From: Actinomyces qiguomingii
Lineage (GTDB): Bacteria; Actinomycetota; Actinomycetes; Actinomycetales; Actinomycetaceae
NCBI RefSeq assembly: GCF_004102025.1
Contig: NZ_CP025228.1
Coordinates: 1,922,001 to 1,986,000 of the forward strand
Length of the DNA: 64,000 nucleotides
Direction of reading: 5' to 3'
This document shows positions 27,637-35,313 of this stretch, in pieces; the first letter of the stretch is position 1, and every line of letters begins with the position of its first letter. Below the pieces are notes generated by a model. The model was not told the origin of the DNA. It saw only the letters and a list, made by a program, of their open reading frames with translations, and did no database searches. The position numbers and the translations under genes are program-made.

Positions 27637-27682
27637 GGGGCCGGGCGCTGACAGACATGCTGGTGCCCGTCAGCGCCGGCCC
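27637..27682. terminator. Bidirectional terminator between convergent genes
   Basis: GGGGCCGGGCGCTGAC (27637-27652) pairs with GTCAGCGCCGGCCC (27669-27682) with one bulged G. It lies between the 3' ends of the MMPL gene (plus) and the YciO-type gene (minus). Confidence 0.65.
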
Positions 27683-27685
27683 GGT

Positions 27686-28303
27686 CTACAAGATGGTGAT
27701 GTCGCCGGCCCCTTCGCGGGCGACCTCGGGGACATCCTCGGTTAGGTCGATGACGGTGGTCGGCTCGGTGGAGGTCACCGGTCCCTCAATGACGACGTCG
27801 ATCAGGTGTCCGAGCTCGTCCTCAATCTCCCAGCCGTTGGACTCCGGGGTGCTCTGTCCGGGCCGGATGAGGGTGGACGACAGTACGGGGGCGCCGAACT
27901 CCTTGACCAGTGCCTGAGTGATGGCATGGTCGGGGATGCGCACACCCAGGGTGTGCTTCTTGGGATTGAGTGTCATCCGCGGCACCTCCTTGGTGCCCTT
28001 GAGGATGAAGGTCCACGGACCCGGCGTGAGCCGCTTGATCAGCCGGAAGGCGTTGTTACCGACTATGGCCAGTGGTCCTGCCTGCGCGAAGTCGGCACAT
28101 ACAAAGGTGAAGTTGTGCTTGGAATCCAACTGGCGGATGGTGCGGATGCGTTCCAGCCCCTCCTTATTGCCCGGCGCGCAGGCAAGCGCATAACCGGAGT
28201 CTGTGGGATAGGCGATGAGCTCACCGTCCCGTAGCCTGTCGACGATCTTGGTGACCAGTCGTGCCTGCGGGTTGACGGGGTGCAACTCAATGTAGCGGGA
28301 CAT
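27686..28303 (-). CDS. YciO/Sua5/YrdC-family protein (threonylcarbamoyladenylate synthase-like)
   Basis: 205-residue YrdC-fold protein. The YrdC domain normally makes threonylcarbamoyl-AMP for t6A tRNA modification; motifs are LIAYPTDSGYALACAPGNKEG (split by position, about 29-49), IRTIRQLDSKHNFTFVC and TPGPWTFILKGT with LGVRIPDH. The sequence resembles the YciO subgroup, whose exact role is less certain than Sua5/TsaC. The start is ATG 28303 (MSRYIELHPVNPQ); the longer reading upstream is an antisense shadow of the AraC gene. Likely transcribed behind the AraC gene or from its own promoter. Confidence 0.88.
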   Translation of the reverse strand: MSRYIELHPVNPQARLVTKIVDRLRDGELIAYPTDSGYALACAPGNKEGLERIRTIRQLDSKHNFTFVCADFAQAGPLAIVGNNAFRLIKRLTPGPWTFILKGTKEVPRMTLNPKKHTLGVRIPDHAITQALVKEFGAPVLSSTLIRPGQSTPESNGWEIEDELGHLIDVVIEGPVTSTEPTTVIDLTEDVPEVAREGAGDITIL

Positions 28304-28351
28304 GGGGTCATTGTTCCACCGATCACCCCACCTTGTCGCGCGCCACACTGT

Positions 28352-28370
28352 GCCGGTCGAGCGGACCGGC
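28352..28370 (-). terminator. Small hairpin after the AraC-type gene
   Basis: GCCGGTC (28352-28358) and GACCGGC (28364-28370) with a 5-base loop, 4 bp past the AraC gene's stop on the minus strand. Confidence 0.4.
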
Positions 28371-28374
28371 GGGG

Positions 28375-29379
28375 TCAACCGTCGCCGCGGCGGTAGGCAC
28401 TCGGGGTGGTGCCGGTCTCGTCTTTGAAGCGCCGGTTGAAGTTGGCCAGGTTGGTGTACCCGCTCAGCGCGCATACCCGGGCCACCGGCAGGTCGGTGGT
28501 GCGCAGCAGGTGGCAGGCCCGTGCGATGCGACGTCGCCGCACCAGTTCGGAGAAGGTGATCCCGGCGGTGACATGGAACAACCGGGAGAACGCCGACGGG
28601 CTGAGCGCAACCAGCTCCGCTGCCCGAGTCATGGAGATCTCCCCCGCCAGGTTGGCCTCGACGTAGTCGAGCACCGTGTTGACCCGGGCGGCGGTGGCGT
28701 CGTCGAGGCTGGGCATGTAGCCGGCGGTGGCGATGGGGTGCGCCTCGTCGTCGGGTGCGGACAGGAAGACGTCTACCAGCTCCAGCAGGGCGGCTAGCCG
28801 CCCGAGGGGGTCGCGCTGTCCCATCCTCTCCAGCAGTGTGGCTGCCCGCGCACGGCTCGCCCCGGATAGCAGGATGCCCCGACGTGCGCGGTCGACCAGC
28901 GCCCGCAGGCCGGCTAGTTCTGGCAGCTGCGCGGAAGCCGCCGTGAATCGCTCGGGCAGCACCTGGCACAGCACGTCACGGTCGGGCAGCAGTTCCCCGG
29001 GGGCCAGGTCCGACAGCCAGTTGTGCGGCAGGTGCGGCCCCATCAAGGTGACCTGGCCGGCGTCGAAGTCGATGGTGCGGTCACCCGCGAGCATCTGCCC
29101 GGAGCCGGAGCGGATCAGGTGGAACTCGATCTCGGGGTGGTGGTGCCAGCGCGCCAGCGGGTCGGGATATCCGTGCGTCCACCAGCGCACCGAGGTGCCG
29201 ACGTCGGGAACGATGACCTCCAGGTCGCCGACGTCGGCCTTCGCCCCCGGCACGGATTCGGCGCCCGGGGCCGAGGGGCGTGTGGGGATGCCGGGGCGGG
29301 CCGGTGGGGAGGACACGCGCTCATTGTGCGCGCCCTGCCCACCGGCCCGTGGCCGGTCGCGCTGGTTGGCCCTTTGCAC
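28375..29379 (-). CDS. AraC-family transcriptional regulator with cupin sensor domain
   Basis: 334-residue regulator. Residues about 65-140 form a cupin-like sugar-sensing domain (WHHHPEIEFHLIRSGSGQ, then GPHLPHNW). The C-terminal 100 residues form the double helix-turn-helix of AraC proteins (MTRAAELVALSPSAFSRLF, then DLPVARVCALSGYTNLANFNRRF, ending GTTPSAYRR). It lies 15 nt after a polyol dehydrogenase gene and behind a polyol-type MFS gene, so it probably activates that operon in response to the polyol. The start is a GTG at 29379 with GAGG 8 nt upstream; GTG 29316 is an alternative. Confidence 0.9.
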   Translation of the reverse strand: MQRANQRDRPRAGGQGAHNERVSSPPARPGIPTRPSAPGAESVPGAKADVGDLEVIVPDVGTSVRWWTHGYPDPLARWHHHPEIEFHLIRSGSGQMLAGDRTIDFDAGQVTLMGPHLPHNWLSDLAPGELLPDRDVLCQVLPERFTAASAQLPELAGLRALVDRARRGILLSGASRARAATLLERMGQRDPLGRLAALLELVDVFLSAPDDEAHPIATAGYMPSLDDATAARVNTVLDYVEANLAGEISMTRAAELVALSPSAFSRLFHVTAGITFSELVRRRRIARACHLLRTTDLPVARVCALSGYTNLANFNRRFKDETGTTPSAYRRGDG

Positions 29380-29394
29380 GGCTGTGGCCTCGGC

Positions 29395-30429
29395 TCAGCC
29401 CACCGTGATCTGCAGCTTGACGTCCCCGGGGCGGCCCTCGACCACCCGGTCGAAGACCTCCCTGGCCCGATCCATCGGGAAGGTCTCGGTGATGAAGGGC
29501 TTGAGGTTGATCTTGCCGGCCGCCACCAGGTCGATTCCCCGCTGGTAGACGTTGGCGTAGCGGAAGACGGTCTCGATGCGGGTCTCGCGGGCCTGCACCT
29601 CGGTGATATCCACGGCGACCGGGTCCACGGGGATGCCGACCAGCACGGTGCGGTTGCCGGGGGCGCCCAGCTTCCACAGGTCCTCATAGGCCGACGGGTG
29701 GCCGGAGGCCTCGAAGACGACGTCCGCGCCCCAGCCGGCGGTGCGCTCGTTCACGACGTCGAGCAGGCGCTGCTCGCGCAGGTCCACGGTGACCACGCCG
29801 GGGATCTGGGAGGCGATCTCGAGCTTGACCGGGGAGACGTCGGAGACGATGGCGGTGGAGGCGCCGCCGGCGAGAGCTGCGGCGGCGGTGAGCATGCCGA
29901 CCGTGCCGCAGCCGGAGACGACGGCGACGTCGCCCGGGTGAATGGCGGCCTTCGTGGCCGCGTGCATGCCGACGGCCAGCGGCTCGAGTAGGGCGCCCTC
30001 CCCGTAGGAGACGTTGTCGGGCAAGTGGTAGGTGAAGGCGGCCGGGTGGATGACCTCCTCAACCAGGCAGCCGTCCACCGGCGGAGTGGCCCAGAATGAG
30101 ACCGCGGGGTCGACGTTGTACATGCCCATGCGGGAGGCCCGCGAGCTCATGTCGGGCACGCCCGGTTCCATGGCCACGCGGTCGCCGACGGCAAAGTCGG
30201 TGACGCCCTCGCCGACCTCCAGCACGGTGCCGGAGGCCTCATGGCCCAGGATCATCGGCTTCTCGACGACGTACCGGCCGATGCGGCCGTGCGTGTAGTA
30301 GTGGACGTCCGAGCCGCAGATGCCGACCGTGTGCGGGGCGATGCGCAGCTGGCCGGGGCCGCAGACGAGGTCACCGGGGACCTCACGGACGTTGATCATG
30401 TTGCGCTTCTCAAGGACTACAGCCTTCAT
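29395..30429 (-). CDS. Zinc-dependent polyol (sorbitol/xylitol-type) dehydrogenase
   Basis: Medium-chain dehydrogenase of 344 residues. It has the zinc ligand region ICGSDVHYY (catalytic Cys, about residue 38) and GHEASGTVLEVGEGV (about 63-77), and the NAD-binding Rossmann motif VVSGCGTVGMLTA (about 168-180). The usual structural-zinc cysteines (C-x2-C-x2-C-x7-C) near residues 95-110 are absent: this stretch reads GVPDMSSRASRMGMYNVDP, as in sorbitol dehydrogenases that lack structural zinc. The enzyme should oxidise a sugar alcohol such as sorbitol, xylitol or arabinitol to the ketose. ATG 30429 has GAGGAG upstream. Its partner is the RbtT-type MFS importer. Confidence 0.88.
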   Translation of the reverse strand: MKAVVLEKRNMINVREVPGDLVCGPGQLRIAPHTVGICGSDVHYYTHGRIGRYVVEKPMILGHEASGTVLEVGEGVTDFAVGDRVAMEPGVPDMSSRASRMGMYNVDPAVSFWATPPVDGCLVEEVIHPAAFTYHLPDNVSYGEGALLEPLAVGMHAATKAAIHPGDVAVVSGCGTVGMLTAAAALAGGASTAIVSDVSPVKLEIASQIPGVVTVDLREQRLLDVVNERTAGWGADVVFEASGHPSAYEDLWKLGAPGNRTVLVGIPVDPVAVDITEVQARETRIETVFRYANVYQRGIDLVAAGKINLKPFITETFPMDRAREVFDRVVEGRPGDVKLQITVG

Positions 30430-30508
30430 GGTTTCTACTCCTCGTAGGTTGGTTGCGGTTGGTTGGAGGTGATTTGTGACTTTAAGGATGGTCAGCGAGT
30501 CGATGGGT

Positions 30509-31792
30509 TCAGGCGTCCACCTCCGCGACAGGTCGGTTGGCGGTTTCCGGCAGGCGCCGACCGTTGCGGTCGAAACCGGGCTGGTCGGGGTGGATAAAGA
30601 CGGTGATGAAGGAGCCCAGCAGGTACAGGGCGGTGTAGGTCCAGCACACTCCGGCAACGCCGATGTGCGGCAGCAGCAGGGTGACCAGCCCGGGGCCGAC
30701 GAAGGTGGTCAGGCCGGAGGCGAGGTTGTTAGCGGAGATGGCGGCCCCGCGGTGCTTGGGCGCCAGGGCAGGGAATACGGCGGCCATGGGGACGAAGGCA
30801 GTCACGCCCATGCCCAGGAGTACGGCGGCGGCGCCGAGGGCAATCATGTTGCCGCCCAGGAACTGCGGCACGTAGTAGAAGCCGAGGGTGGCGGCGGCGC
30901 AGAACCAGCACCCGTACCAACGCATCTGCCGCATCCAGCCGTAGCGGTCGCCAATCCAGCCCCAGAAGAGGTTGCCGAAGACGGTGACGGCGAACTGGAT
31001 GCCCCAGATGGTCATCCACTGCGGCATGGTGAACCACTCCTCGCCGTAACCGGCCGTGGTCAGGTACAGGGGCATGATGACCGGGAAGCCGTAGAGACTG
31101 AGGTTGCAGATGACGCGGACAATCGCAGTGAGGGCAACTTCGCGATTGGTGCCGAGGATCGTCACCCCTACCGACAGTTGTCGCAGCGTGTCACGCAGGT
31201 CACCGCGTTTTGGCTGCGGTTCGCCACGACCGACGAACAGTAGGCAGAGCAGGCCGCCGGTGATGGTCCAGGCGAGGGAGAACCAGAGCGTGCCCTGCTC
31301 ACCGATGAAGTTGATGGTGCGGGCGGGGATCCAGGAGCCTAGGCAGCCGATGCCGATGGAGTAGGCGGTCCAGAACCAGCCCATGGCGGAGGCGCGGGAT
31401 GCCGGCTCAACCTTCTGGGTGATGTACACGACGAAGGAGTAGATGAACAGCGGGTAGGCCAGTCCGCGGCCGGCGTAGACCACCAGGATCAGCGGGTAGA
31501 GGCCCGAGGGGATGGCTACGCCGATGAACAGCAGGTGCAGGCAGATCCACAGCCCGGCTCCAATGAGCATGATCCGGCGGACCCCGAAGGTCTCGGCCAG
31601 GACGCCGGATGCCCAGCCTGCCAGGGCGGCCATCAGGCCGTAGGCGGTGATGACCGTTGACGCCTGGGTTGCGGCGAAGCCGAGGGAGACTAGGTACTTA
31701 GATAGGAAGGTCAGCTCGAAGCCGTCGCCGGTCATGAAGATGGCAATGGCGATCAGCCCGGGGATCAGGATCTTCGGGGGTGCAAGGCGCAT
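30509..31792 (-). CDS. Polyol MFS importer (RbtT/DalT/CsbX family)
   Basis: 427-residue 12-helix transporter. The N-terminus ([20 protein letters not shown], about 18-37) and [19 protein letters not shown] (about 135-153) resemble ribitol and D-arabinitol permeases of the RbtT/DalT family. It is the first gene of the minus-strand polyol operon (MFS, dehydrogenase, AraC regulator). GGAG lies 8 nt before ATG 31792; longer upstream readings are rejected. No polyol kinase or ketose kinase accompanies it here, so the ketose product must be phosphorylated elsewhere. Confidence 0.87.
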   Translation of the reverse strand: MRLAPPKILIPGLIAIAIFMTGDGFELTFLSKYLVSLGFAATQASTVITAYGLMAALAGWASGVLAETFGVRRIMLIGAGLWICLHLLFIGVAIPSGLYPLILVVYAGRGLAYPLFIYSFVVYITQKVEPASRASAMGWFWTAYSIGIGCLGSWIPARTINFIGEQGTLWFSLAWTITGGLLCLLFVGRGEPQPKRGDLRDTLRQLSVGVTILGTNREVALTAIVRVICNLSLYGFPVIMPLYLTTAGYGEEWFTMPQWMTIWGIQFAVTVFGNLFWGWIGDRYGWMRQMRWYGCWFCAAATLGFYYVPQFLGGNMIALGAAAVLLGMGVTAFVPMAAVFPALAPKHRGAAISANNLASGLTTFVGPGLVTLLLPHIGVAGVCWTYTALYLLGSFITVFIHPDQPGFDRNGRRLPETANRPVAEVDA

Positions 31793-31970
31793 ATGTTCCA
31801 CTCCGTCGTCTCGGTGCCGCGGCTCATTCCGCGGTTGCTGGATGAAGCATCGCTCCGGGCGCGCACGCTGGTCTTCCGGCGCCGATGCCGGGCACTGGTA
31901 CTTTTTTGACCTGCGCGCAGCTGAGCTACTGGCACATTTGGAATGCCGCTCGGCCGAAGCCACCCTGCGG

Positions 31971-32120
31971 TGGGACAACGACCAGACTCGCCCCACCGGC
32001 ACCCACCTGGCGGCGACGACCGCACTCGGCCGCCAGACGGTCATGAAGGATCCCGACCCCAGGTACAAGGATTGGGGCACCGCCCAGGACCTGACGATCC
32101 CCGAAGGCCATCTCGCCTGA
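31971..32120 (+). pseudogene. Possible gene remnant (C-terminal ~49 codons)
   Basis: Reading plus from about 31971 to TGA at 32118-32120 gives a stretch with coding-like third-position GC, ending [19 protein letters not shown] and a short tail. It has no usable start or ribosome site: the open frame runs back into the antisense of the MFS gene. I do not recognise the family. It could be the tail of a gene removed when the repeat island next to it formed. The rest of 31793-32160 holds only the presumed MFS promoter region. Confidence 0.3.
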
Positions 32121-32160
32121 TCTCCCCGTGGGAGCATGAGTAGCCGCACCGCCACCAATC

Positions 32161-32257
32161 GCGCGCTTTACTACCTTGGGGTGCGTTTCACGACCACCCC
32201 GGGGTCGGGAAACGCACCCCAAGGTCGTGTCTTGCACCGGCAAGGTGGTCAACCCTC
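32161..32257. repeat. Palindromic repeat, left copy (~97 bp), flanking the toxin-antitoxin pair
   Basis: Nearly the same sequence recurs in direct orientation at 32885-32980. It contains perfect 17 bp arms: ACCTTGGGGTGCGTTTC (32173-32189) and its complement at 32209-32225, around a 19-base loop. A non-palindromic tail (CGTGTCTTGCACCGGCAAGG and a few bases more) follows. Together the two copies bracket the island 32258-32884. Confidence 0.9.
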
Positions 32258-32286
32258 TTCAGAGACGTAAGACGATGTACTACAAT
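32258..32286 (+). promoter_or_regulatory. Candidate promoter for a leaderless toxin-antitoxin transcript
   Basis: TTCAGA (32258-32263), 17 bp, TACAAT (32281-32286). The expected start point falls at about 32293, the A of an ATG, so the mRNA may be leaderless. The promoter starts immediately after the left repeat copy. Confidence 0.5.
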
Positions 32287-32292
32287 TTATAC

Positions 32293-32625
32293 ATGATGCG
32301 GTTGTACTGGGACGCTGCCACGGAGCGGTATATCCGGAACCGCGCCAAGAGGTACCCCGGGGCAATCGGCGTCACGCCGGAGCAGGCACGTGAAGTGCTG
32401 GATGACATCGACCTGGTTGCGCTCGAGCCTGATCCAAAGTCTCATATCGGCGCCAGTCGCTTCATCGGCTATTCACCGGATGCGAAACGAGTACTGACCA
32501 TAATTGCCTGGCGGGATCGCGACGGCGATCTGCATCTGGTGAATGCCTGGCGTGCGACCGGCGCAGACCTGCGCCTGTACAGCCTCAAGGAGGACAAGGA
32601 GGACTTCGATGGCCAAGACGGTTGA
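32293..32625 (+). CDS. BrnT-like putative toxin of a toxin-antitoxin pair
   Basis: Small 110-residue protein starting MMRLYWDAATERYIRNRA. The layout (short strand with W-D-x-A, helix, LDDIDLVALEPDP, then strands RFIGYSPDAKRVLTIIAW and LHLVNAWRATGADLRLY) resembles BrnT-type RNase toxins and relatives, but similarity is by pattern only. An in-frame ATG at 32275 is also possible; the start at 32293 is preferred because a TACAAT box would place transcription initiation there. The stop overlaps the start of the next gene by 17 bp, the usual tight coupling of type II toxin-antitoxin modules. Toxin first, antitoxin second is the BrnTA order. Flanking repeats suggest recent insertion. Confidence 0.6.
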   Translation: MMRLYWDAATERYIRNRAKRYPGAIGVTPEQAREVLDDIDLVALEPDPKSHIGASRFIGYSPDAKRVLTIIAWRDRDGDLHLVNAWRATGADLRLYSLKEDKEDFDGQDG

Positions 32626-32854
32626 CACCGAAATGATCGCCAAAATGCGCGAGGAATCCGAGGCGACCCGCGAAGCGGAGTACCCAGTGAACACCGTTCC
32701 TGTACGCCCAAACCGGTCTCAGGTGTACTCGGTGCGGTTAACCCCGCAGGAACGCGAGGCGATCGAGGCGGTCGCTGAGGCAAAACACCTGCCCGCCTCG
32801 ACCCTGGTACGGGCATGGATACTGGAGCGTCTTGAGGCCGAGCACGCCGCTTGA
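32609..32854 (+). CDS. Ribbon-helix-helix (CopG-like) putative antitoxin
   Basis: 81-residue protein. The first half is charged and likely disordered (toxin-binding is plausible). The second half, VYSVRLTPQEREAIEAVAEA then LPASTLVRAWILERLE, matches a ribbon-helix-helix DNA-binding unit. The start ATG 32609 lies inside the 3' end of the toxin gene. It probably neutralises the toxin and represses the shared promoter. Confidence 0.65.
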   Translation: MAKTVDTEMIAKMREESEATREAEYPVNTVPVRPNRSQVYSVRLTPQEREAIEAVAEAKHLPASTLVRAWILERLEAEHAA

Positions 32855-32884
32855 CCGGCGCTGGTCGACTACACCCCGGAAGCC

Positions 32885-32980
32885 GCGCGCTTTACGACCT
32901 TGGGGTGCGTTTCCCGACCCCGGGGTGATCGTGAAACGCACCCAAGGTCGTGTCTTGCACCGGCAAGGTGGTCAACCCTC
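32885..32980. repeat. Palindromic repeat, right copy (~96 bp)
   Basis: Direct copy of 32161-32257, starting GCGCGCTTTAC and ending CAAGGTGGTCAACCCTC. Arms at 32897-32913 and 32933-32948, with one C missing from the right arm and several loop differences. It begins about 30 bp after the antitoxin stop. Confidence 0.9.
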
Positions 32981-33045
32981 CCTTCTACGACGCGGCGTAA
33001 GGCCGGTAGCATCAAACGCAACCGCTAGGATCGAGGAGTACCACG

Positions 33046-33759
33046 ATGCCCAGGGCACGCGCACCCGCCGTGAGCGGCTTGGCGTTGGTCGCCGCCCGTA
33101 ATCTGAGCGTCGGCTACGGCGAACATGCGGTGTGCGCCCCGGCGACCTTCACCCTCAGGCCCGGTCAGGTCCTGGCGCTGGTCGGTGTCAATGGCGCTGG
33201 CAAGTCCACCCTGCTGCGCACCTGCCTCGGCCTGCTCCCACCCGTCGACGGCGAAGTCACGCTGCTGGGTCGGGCACCCGACCCGCGCTCGGGCCGCCAG
33301 CGGCGAGCGGTGGCGCGCGACCTGGGCGAGGAATCCTTCTTCCCCACCCTGACCGTGGCCGAACATCTGGCCCTGGTCGGCTACGGCCACTCAACCCCCG
33401 CGCCAGCGCGGACCACCGCCGATCTCCTGGATGAGTTCAACCTTGCGGGTCTGGCGGACGTGCTACCCGATGCGCTGTCGTCGGGACAGCGGCGCCGCCT
33501 GGCGCTGGCCGCGGTGCTGGCCCGGCCCCGCCGCCTGCTGGTGCTCGACGAGCCGGAACAACGCCTGGACCACGTCACCCGCCGCGCTCTCGCCCGCCGG
33601 TTGGTCGCTGAGCGGGAGGCGGGAATCGGGGTACTGCTCGCCTGTCACGACGCCGAGTTCGTAAGCACCGCGGCCACGGATGTGCTCCTGGTGGGCGCCG
33701 ACACCCGGAGGCTCGGCGTTGCCGACGGGGTGCGTGCAATGAATGAGGGCGCGCCGTGA
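33046..33759 (+). CDS. ABC transporter ATP-binding protein
   Basis: 237-residue ATPase. Walker A LVGVNGAGKSTLLRTC (about 46-61), a signature motif reading LSSGQRRRLALAA (about 144-156) instead of LSGGQ, Walker B RRLLVLDEPEQRLD (about 163-176) and the H-loop LLACHDAEF. It partners the membrane protein in the next gene (ATGA overlap at 33756-33759). Two-gene exporters of this design, with a roughly 500-residue membrane subunit, are common in actinobacteria and have no assigned substrate. Confidence 0.88.
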   Translation: MPRARAPAVSGLALVAARNLSVGYGEHAVCAPATFTLRPGQVLALVGVNGAGKSTLLRTCLGLLPPVDGEVTLLGRAPDPRSGRQRRAVARDLGEESFFPTLTVAEHLALVGYGHSTPAPARTTADLLDEFNLAGLADVLPDALSSGQRRRLALAAVLARPRRLLVLDEPEQRLDHVTRRALARRLVAEREAGIGVLLACHDAEFVSTAATDVLLVGADTRRLGVADGVRAMNEGAP

Positions 33760-35309
33760 AAGCCTCCGCACGCTCCTGCCCCGCACCGCCCTCGGGGCGG
33801 GAGTTGCGCGGATGGGTACGCGCTCATACCGTCCGCACACGCAGCCGCTGGGCACTGCTCGGGGATGTTTACGACACCGTATTTGCCGCGGCCGTGCTGG
33901 GCGCCATGGCGGCGCCATACCTGCGGCGATTGGGAGCCGGGTCGCCGGCGTCGGGCCATGGGCCCACTGCCGTGGACCCGGCCTGGGCTGCGCTGCTGCT
34001 GGGACTGGTCCTGACACGGCTGCTCCTGGATCCGCTGCGGCAGCTGGGGCCGCTGTTCCTGCGTCCCTACGAGGCGGCCTGGTGGCTGGCGATGCCCGGT
34101 GATCGGCGTGGCCTGCTGGACCCGGTGGCGCGGGCGGAGATCGCGTTGACGGCGGCGGCCGGTGGCACGGTCGGGCTGCTGCTGGCGGGGGTGGCCGGCT
34201 GCGGACCGACGGCGGCGGCCGGGATGATACTGCTTGGCGGAGGCGTCGCGGCGCTGCTGTTCCTGGAGTTGGTGCGCGCGCAGGTGGAGGACACGGGCGC
34301 GCCCGGGGCGGGCGCGGGCGTGCTGGTTGCGGCGACAGCCGTGTTTGCCGCAGGCATTGGTGGCGTCCCCTTCCCGCGTCATGCGGATGGAGGTATGTTC
34401 ATAGTGTCGGGAATGCTCGCGGGGACGGCGACCGTTGCGTGGTGGTGGCGGTTGCGGGACCGGCTGGTTGACGTGCCGGACGCGCGCCTACTGGAGGTGG
34501 CCGCCCGTAATCTGGGGGCGCAGGTATCCCTGCTGTCACTGGACACTCGCGCGCTGGGGCGCCTGCTGTCTTCTCCGACGCGACGTCCATCCGCCTCCTC
34601 CCATCTGCCGCTGGCCCGCATCGCCCTCCAGCTGCCGCCGGGGCTGCGTCCGCTGCTGGGTGTGGCTCAGGCCGACTGGCTCCTGCTGTGGCGCCAGCCG
34701 CGACGGGCTCTGCAGCTGCTGGCGGGCCTGGTCATTGCTCTCTTCCCGGTGGTCTCCAGCGGGATCGGCAACGTGGGAGCCCCGGTCTTCCATCTGGTCG
34801 GTGGCTGGGTGGCGGTGCTGACCGTTGCTGAGCCCGCGCGGCGTGCCTGGTTCAACGGCGGGCCGGACGCCTCCTGGCCGGCCAGCCCGATGTCGGTCAG
34901 GTGCGGGCACCTGCTGGTGCCCGCGGCGGTATTGATCCCCTGGGCGGCCCTGGTGGTGTTGGCGTGCCTGTCCACCTCGGGGCGGCTTCCCGCGACCGCC
35001 GGTGGGGCGTGGACGGTGCTGGTCCTGGTGGTGGCGCTCGGCTGCGGCTGGGCCGGAGCGGCGTTGCGCTCGGGGCTGCGACCCACGCCCGACTTCTCCC
35101 TGGGCCTGGTCGCCTCGCCGTTCGGGTCGCTGCCGCCGGGCGCGGTCGAGATGCTGGTGGGCGGACCCGACGCCGCCGCCCTGGCCGCAGCGCCGACCGC
35201 GCTGCTGCTTGCGGGGGTGTCCACACCGGAGCGTCTGCTGCTCCCCCAGCTGGCGGCCAGTGCCGTCGTCGTCGCCTGGGGTCTTCTGACCGGCCGCCGA
35301 CTGGAGTGA
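33756..35309 (+). CDS. ABC-2-like membrane subunit (DUF6297-type), substrate unknown
   Basis: 517-residue membrane protein with about 10-12 hydrophobic segments: for example the first at about 38-55, LLLGLVLTRLLLDPL (about 80-95), then VGLLLAGVAGC, LLLGGGVAALLFLEL and further ones after a cytoplasmic stretch (about 260-300). No catalytic motif. It overlaps the ATPase gene by 4 bp and so should form the exporter channel. The only family resemblance I can offer is to the uncharacterised membrane proteins that accompany such ATPases. Confidence 0.75.
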   Translation: MKASARSCPAPPSGRELRGWVRAHTVRTRSRWALLGDVYDTVFAAAVLGAMAAPYLRRLGAGSPASGHGPTAVDPAWAALLLGLVLTRLLLDPLRQLGPLFLRPYEAAWWLAMPGDRRGLLDPVARAEIALTAAAGGTVGLLLAGVAGCGPTAAAGMILLGGGVAALLFLELVRAQVEDTGAPGAGAGVLVAATAVFAAGIGGVPFPRHADGGMFIVSGMLAGTATVAWWWRLRDRLVDVPDARLLEVAARNLGAQVSLLSLDTRALGRLLSSPTRRPSASSHLPLARIALQLPPGLRPLLGVAQADWLLLWRQPRRALQLLAGLVIALFPVVSSGIGNVGAPVFHLVGGWVAVLTVAEPARRAWFNGGPDASWPASPMSVRCGHLLVPAAVLIPWAALVVLACLSTSGRLPATAGGAWTVLVLVVALGCGWAGAALRSGLRPTPDFSLGLVASPFGSLPPGAVEMLVGGPDAAALAAAPTALLLAGVSTPERLLLPQLAASAVVVAWGLLTGRRLE

Positions 35310-35313
35310 AGAA

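Noticed and set aside
28304..28969. In-frame N-terminal extension of the YciO-type gene to 28969
   Set aside because: The extension is an Arg/Ala/Pro-rich reading in another frame of the AraC-type gene on the same strand; the family start is at 28303.
32161..32980. Insertion sequence or integron cassette
   Set aside because: No transposase or integrase and no recognisable target-site duplication; only direct palindromic repeats around a two-gene cargo are visible.
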